Below, in pieces: positions 59,801 through 64,000 of a DNA stretch of 64,000 nucleotides (the first letter of the stretch is position 1; the number at the start of each line of letters is the position of its first letter). The notes under the pieces were generated by a model. The model was not told the origin of the DNA, ran no database searches, and saw nothing but the letters and a program-made list of their open reading frames with translations. Made by a program: the position numbers and the translations under genes. This DNA comes from Mikania micrantha (lineage: Eukaryota; Streptophyta; Magnoliopsida; Asterales; Asteraceae): NCBI GenBank assembly GCA_009363875.1, contig CM018681.1:41842010-41906009 (forward strand), in the 5' to 3' direction.

Positions 59801-61375
59801 TCGTGACACATTGGTTCGGTTGAATGGCGGCTTGCAGCCCTAGGTTCGCTTTGACCATGGTTCTAGCGAACCAACTGGTTCATTCAAACAGGGTTAGCCT
59901 ATACAAGGTTCGTAGGTTTGAGGTTCGGCTGTTCAAGAGAATAATGCTCGATGCTCAAAGGTTCGGCTGAGGGTTGCTGTACCTAGGTTCGTGACTTTCC
60001 AGCATGGGTTCCTGATAACGTCACTGGTTCGGCAAGTATAAGGGTTCGCATGGAAGGTTCGGTGATGCACATAGGTTCGGTTGAGGTATGAAGGTTCGCC
60101 GGAGGACCGGTTCTGGTAGCTGGTTCGGTGGATAGCGACAACCATGCAAGGTTCGCTCTCCCTTCGGCTCCTTCCACCGAGTTTCGGCTAGCCGTGACTT
60201 CCACGCGATCCTGTACCTTCACTATCATCGTGCATCGCTTGTCCTAGGATGTTTACACGATTTTATGCAATATCGGTTTCTCGTTGTAGTGTGGTTCGAA
60301 GTTGGGGTGGATCTAGACCGGCTAAGGGTGTGGGTCGAACAAAGAGTGTAAAAACAGTAAGTTTCGTGATTTTTCAAGCTCAATACCTCGAATTTCAGTG
60401 GGTAAATGCTCCGATCTGCTGTACTTCTAGGTAGAGGGCGTTGATAGCTACGTGTGGACACCAAGAACGCCCGATTTCACCAAGAAACTAACGAGTTATG
60501 ATGACTTGAAGCTTGTTTTTCTAGAGAGAGAGAGAGAGGAAAATGGGAGTGTGATTGTAGAGAGTAGGATGATAGAAATGAGGTCGAAAGCCTCATTTAG
60601 GCTTTAAATACCCCGAGGGTATTCGGGTTCGTTTCGGTTGTTCGTTTTTCGTCTCCGTTGCATTTCCGGATTGTTACGCGTATTTTTACGTATTTTAAAT
60701 AAAAGAATTTCTTTGATTAATTTTTTGATGAGTTTCAAAATTGTAAAACGAAAAATGTTATATTTTCTTAAATTATTGTCGTTCGTTTCGTCAGAAAGCG
60801 TCGCCTTCGCCCGTATTCGTTTGAATCGTCACCCGGATGAACACGATGATGGTTTTGACTTTCTGACTATTGTTTTCTATTTCTCAGTCATTGTTTCAGA
60901 ATATTAAAGTCACATATATGTTTGTGTGAATCGCCATCCACGAAAACACAATGTTAGTTCGTTATTCTAAAACAACACTGAAATTTTGTCTTGAATTGTA
61001 TTTCGTCACTGACGGACTCAACTAAACATCCTGTTTTCACATGGTTTTCGTTCTGATTTGTCGGCCATCTGATTCCTGTCATCTATGGATATCAGATCGC
61101 AACCGACATGTTCTTGTTATTTACTTGCACACTGTTGTCTTTCTTGATTCGTTGTATTAACTGCACTTAGGTTTTCACCTAAATACAGACAACTATTGTT
61201 CATCGTGATCATTATACTTACAGTATTTAAGTTTTCACATAAATACGTACAACTGTTTCTTGTATTTTGAATTCTGTTATCACAATCACTGTTCATACAA
61301 TGTATTTTCACACAGTAAAAGTGAAAGTACACATACCGTACGGACTTGCCAGACGATCAGGTACTGGATGTCACA
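56844..61375 (-). mobile_element. Solo LTR E (gypsy type) in D gag, TSD TGTTT
   Basis: TGTCACGCCCC...GATGTCACA, 4532 bp, flanked by TGTTT at 56839-56843 and 61376-61380. No gag-pol inside. It has the family features: TATA/G-rich module (57398-57455), GGTTCG array (59705-60170), GAGAGAG leader (60520-60540) and TATTTAAAG (60601-60610, minus). Gag of D reads on across it. Confidence 0.9.
59705..60170. repeat. GGTTCG hexamer array in solo LTR E
   Basis: GGTTCG or GGTTCG-like words about every 15-35 bp. The spurious ORFs on the minus strand here are read-through of this array. Confidence 0.82.
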
Positions 61376-61574
61376 TGTTTGGTCCTTAAACCTATGAACA
61401 ACCTTAGTAGACAGTGCCATAGCTTAGGATTAGTATATTTGATGAAGGATTGAAATCTGAACTGCCAGTCCTGAAAGTTATTGCCTGAAACAAGCCTAGG
61501 GGCTTGGTAACTGTACGAATCTCATTGTCCAGGTTCAGTAGGTTTGAAAGGTTTGTCCTGTTCTTGGAAGCCAT
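61376..61574 (-). pseudogene. gag: Element D gag N terminus
   Basis: ATG 61574 (MASKNRTNLSNL...), then after a shift NFQDWQFRFQSFIKYTN and KLWHCLL, the Trp-rich start typical of copia gag. It is cut by E and continues at 56843. The TSD TGTTT lies in the coding sequence. Confidence 0.75.
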
Positions 61575-61604
61575 GATCAGAAAAAAAATTCTAAGTGTCA
61601 GTTC

Positions 61605-61950
61605 ATGAAGCCCAAAAAGTACTCAAAGTGAGTACACGAAGCAAACTACACGAAGTTCCCAAGTGCTCAAAGTTAGCAAGGTTCTCAAAGTCTGTGAAGT
61701 ATCCGAAGATAAGTACTCAAAGTAGAGTACTCAAAATCCAAGTATGCAAAGTCCAGGTACTCGAACACAAGTGCACAAAGCCAAGATCACGAAAAGCAAG
61801 TACCCAAAGTCTAGATCTCGTACAAATTTACTCGAATTTGAAGATCATAAAATTATGTACTCAAACTGATGATCACGAAATCAAGTATCCGAATCCAAGT
61901 ACCGTAACCCAGTCCACGAACATTAGTACACGAAACTTTGTATTCAAAGT
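61605..61950. repeat. AAGTACTCAAAGTC degenerate tandem repeat in D leader
   Basis: About 20 units of 13-18 bp, consensus AAGTACTCAAAGTC, often with CACGAA in place of TCAAAG. It lies between PBS and gag. A few units (AAGTACACGAAA) also occur in D's LTR at 62375-62395. The plus-strand ORF across it is not a gene. Confidence 0.85.
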
Positions 61951-62106
61951 GGACTTCCTGAAAAAGTCTTGACAATTTCCAGAAGAAATTCCTTCATGAT
62001 CTTGACCTCCAAATTTAGACAACAGCGTGACGGAGTGCAAATGAACAGGTAACTGACTAACTTGATCGAAAAAGCCAATACCTTGGTGTTGAAAAGAGCC
62101 TCCAAG

Positions 62107-62118
62107 CTCTGATACCAC
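62107..62118 (-). other. Element D primer binding site
   Basis: The minus strand reads TGGTATCAGAGCTTGG two bases from the LTR end. Confidence 0.85.
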
Positions 62119-62119
62119 T

Positions 62120-62514
62120 TGTAGGTCCTCAAAATGATCAAGAACGTAGCTTTATGGCTCCAAACAGCACCAAATGCGTCTAAGATGTGCAGAATCCAAG
62201 TTAGAAGCAATAGATGTAATAGAAAAGTTAACTTCTATTATAAATTCGTGACCTTTACAAGACCAGCCTCAATATGTTTAGAGAGCTCGGTCTCGGGAAT
62301 TCAACCATAAAGCAGTACAAAATGCTTCTATTTATACTACCTTAGGAGAACTCGAAACTATGTACACAAAAAGGACAAGTACACGAAATACATAAGTACA
62401 CGAAAATTGCAAAACTTTGTCTTCATCTGGTCACGTATTGATTTTTTCAGTCTTCATCTTTAGGCTGGCCTGTACACTGCTCAATGCCAAAAATTGATCT
62501 GTGGAGTATCAACA
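62120..62514 (-). repeat. Element D 5' LTR
   Basis: 395 bp; the minus strand starts TGTTGATACTCC and ends GAGGACCTACA. The outer end is taken from the TG/CA rule only, because the other LTR is not in the window. Confidence 0.65.
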
Positions 62515-62705
62515 ATGTCGTATTGATCAACCTCTCCAACGCGATGAAGACTTCCCAGTAATGCAGACAACAAAGGGAAGAAGATTTGTGTAAAATTATA
62601 TTTTGGATCCTGTTAACAAAGTGCCATGGATTTATGCCAAGTAACCTCCTCTAAAGACAGAAAAAGCAGTCATAGTTCACTCAAGGGTGCCTGATAACTC
62701 GCTCC
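62515..62705. other. Unassigned stretch between D and H
   Basis: 191 bp, less AT-rich than the LTRs, with no ORF, LTR word or RNA that I recognise. It is the target DNA into which D and H inserted, and could be older repeat or non-repeat sequence. Confidence 0.4.
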
Positions 62706-64000
62706 TGTAACATCACTGTATTTCAGGGACTTCATTAAATAAATGTTTGTATTGTTAAAGCATGATATGATAATTGATAATTACTATGGAGTATTGGATG
62801 TTATTATTATTGGTATACATTATTGAGAACGTGTATTATCCCAATGAGCATAAACCATGTGAAGTGTTGTTTGAAACACAACTAAGCAGAACCAGAGAGT
62901 TTATTACAATTGAATTAAGACGAAATGGTTGTTTGACTGGGATTGGTAGTAGTATAGGATTCTATTACCAAGGATAGGCATGGATATAATCATGGTCTAT
63001 CAAAGAGGTGGTGGGATGGCAGCTGAGGCAGCTACGATTGACCTCTACGTATGCCCTATACATAAACCATCTTCGGTTTATCATGATTATATAAGTGTTG
63101 AGGCTTTGGTGAGGAGAATCCGAGGTTTTTGTTTTGAATGACAAAGATTTATGAGTTGGTTATTGTTTGGTTACTAAACATAGTCAAGGACACATGGTCA
63201 TGGTTTATCGAAACGGTGGTGGGACGGTGGCTGGATAGGTTGCGCCCTACTCCTACATATGCCCTATACATAAGCTTATTTCGGTCTATCATGGATGTCT
63301 TAGTGATATGGTTTAGTGGGATTTGGATTGGGAAATTATAATATTCAAGTTAATAAAATAGTGGAAACAATATTGAGAATAACTACGCGATGGTGAGGTT
63401 ACGAATACAACTTAAACGCGAATGTTATTTCAGAAATATTAACTTAATAATGTATTCGCGTGGGTGACGATTCACACGAATATAATTATTAGGAATAATA
63501 TACTGAAACGATATTCCAAAAATCGTAAATCGAATAGAAATACGATACGAGCGTTGGATTCGAAAAGGTGACAATCTTTACGAATACGTACGTAAGTAAC
63601 GCATTTCGACGAGATGGCGAAATAATATCTAACGATATTAAAATAAGAAAAAGAATTTAAAAACGTTTATTAGGAATTACAACCTAAGACGTATACGAGC
63701 AAACCGTTTTATTAAATTATTATTTAACGAAAGCAAACAAAATCATTCTACGAAACAACTTTAATTAAAATCATTGTATTAAAATGAAACATAATTATTT
63801 AAAACGTCTTATTTTTTAAATATGTTTTACGAGAAAAACCGCACATTTAATAAGTGGTAACGCGAAATAAACGAGACCGAGCACACGAGAAAGACGCGTG
63901 ATATAAATGGTGGAACCTACTTATTCTTCTTCATTCTTCCACTTTTCACTCTGTCTATAGAACACAATCCAGCCACTCCTCTCTCTCTCTCTAACTTTTC
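62706..64000 (+). repeat. LTR H (gypsy type), start only
   Basis: TGTAACATCACTG at 62706 resembles the G2 LTR start. No polypurine tract precedes it, so it is a 5' LTR or a solo LTR. Two G-rich/TATACATAA modules lie at 63006-63068 and 63214-63275, near the LTR start rather than near the end as in G2. TATAAATGG at 63902-63910 is followed by a (TC)n leader that runs off the window. No coding sequence. Confidence 0.7.
63902..63910 (+). promoter_or_regulatory. TATA box in LTR H
   Basis: TATAAATGG about 70 bp before a CTCTCTCTCTCT tract, the same arrangement as in S and E. Probably the U3 core promoter. Confidence 0.6.

Larger units (their letters stand above)
54461..62514 (-). mobile_element. 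Element D: Ty1/copia, 5' half, host of B and E
   Basis: LTR (62514-62120), PBS, repeat-rich leader, gag N terminus (61574-61376), solo LTR E, then the rest of gag (56843-54461). Cut by B just after a second zinc knuckle; pol is not in the window. The LTR and gag differ from those of A-C, so this is another copia lineage; clade not assigned. Confidence 0.82.

Noticed and set aside
59534..60464. Minus-strand ORFs in solo LTR E
   Set aside because: Same cause: GGTTCG array and GC-rich LTR sequence.
61595..61972. 125-codon plus-strand ORF
   Set aside because: It is read-through of the AAGTACTCAAAGTC tandem repeat in the leader of element D, with a repeat-derived amino-acid pattern.
62774..63341. 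Two short plus-strand ORFs near the right end as host genes
   Set aside because: They lie in LTR H and overlap the G-rich/TATA modules shared with other LTRs.

Overview
The window is 64 kb of plant nuclear DNA made almost entirely of nested LTR retrotransposons. I see no host protein gene, rRNA, tRNA gene or CRISPR array. The host is a flowering plant. The mix of large Tekay-type Ty3/gypsy chromoviruses with 3.5-4 kb LTRs and Sirevirus-like Ty1/copia elements with a third, env-like ORF suggests a eudicot, perhaps Asteraceae; that placement rests on memory of similar proteins, not on a search.

Layout, left to right. Element A (1-9750, minus, copia) enters with its 3' end beyond base 1: an open env-like ORF of at least 691 codons, broken pol, broken gag, PBS and 5' LTR. 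Element F (9751-13753, plus) is a gypsy 3' remnant plus LTR. Element B (minus, copia) survives in three blocks (13754-14962, 43873-44505, 50391-54460) split by two insertions. The first is G1 (14963-43872, minus, gypsy; TSD GTTCA), which itself holds solo LTR S (17751-21438; TSD GAAAG) and a full gypsy element G2 (24214-36495, plus). The second is C (44506-50390, plus, same family as B; TSD CTTTT), deleted down to LTRs, part of RT and an env-like region. B lies inside D (54461-62514, minus, copia), which also carries solo LTR E (56844-61375; TSD TGTTT). A short unassigned stretch (62515-62705) is followed by the start of another gypsy-type LTR, H (62706 to the end).

Inferred order of insertion: D is oldest, then B in D, then C, G1 and F in B, then S and G2 in G1. 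A probably sits in F. E entered D separately. Translation of B across the excised G1 gives one continuous integrase reading, which confirms the nesting independently of the TSD.

All gag-pol regions are decayed. RT active sites are hit repeatedly: A has lost its YVDD segment, B reads YFSD and is cut there by F, and G1 has Asp-to-Tyr changes in two catalytic motifs. The most intact reading frame is A's env-like ORF, which runs off the left edge and is easy to miss. The most unusual structure is G2, flanked by a diverged direct repeat of about 370 bp instead of a 5-bp TSD. The gypsy LTRs also carry recurring internal architecture: GGTTCG hexamer arrays, a G-rich/TATA module often present twice, and TC-rich leaders.
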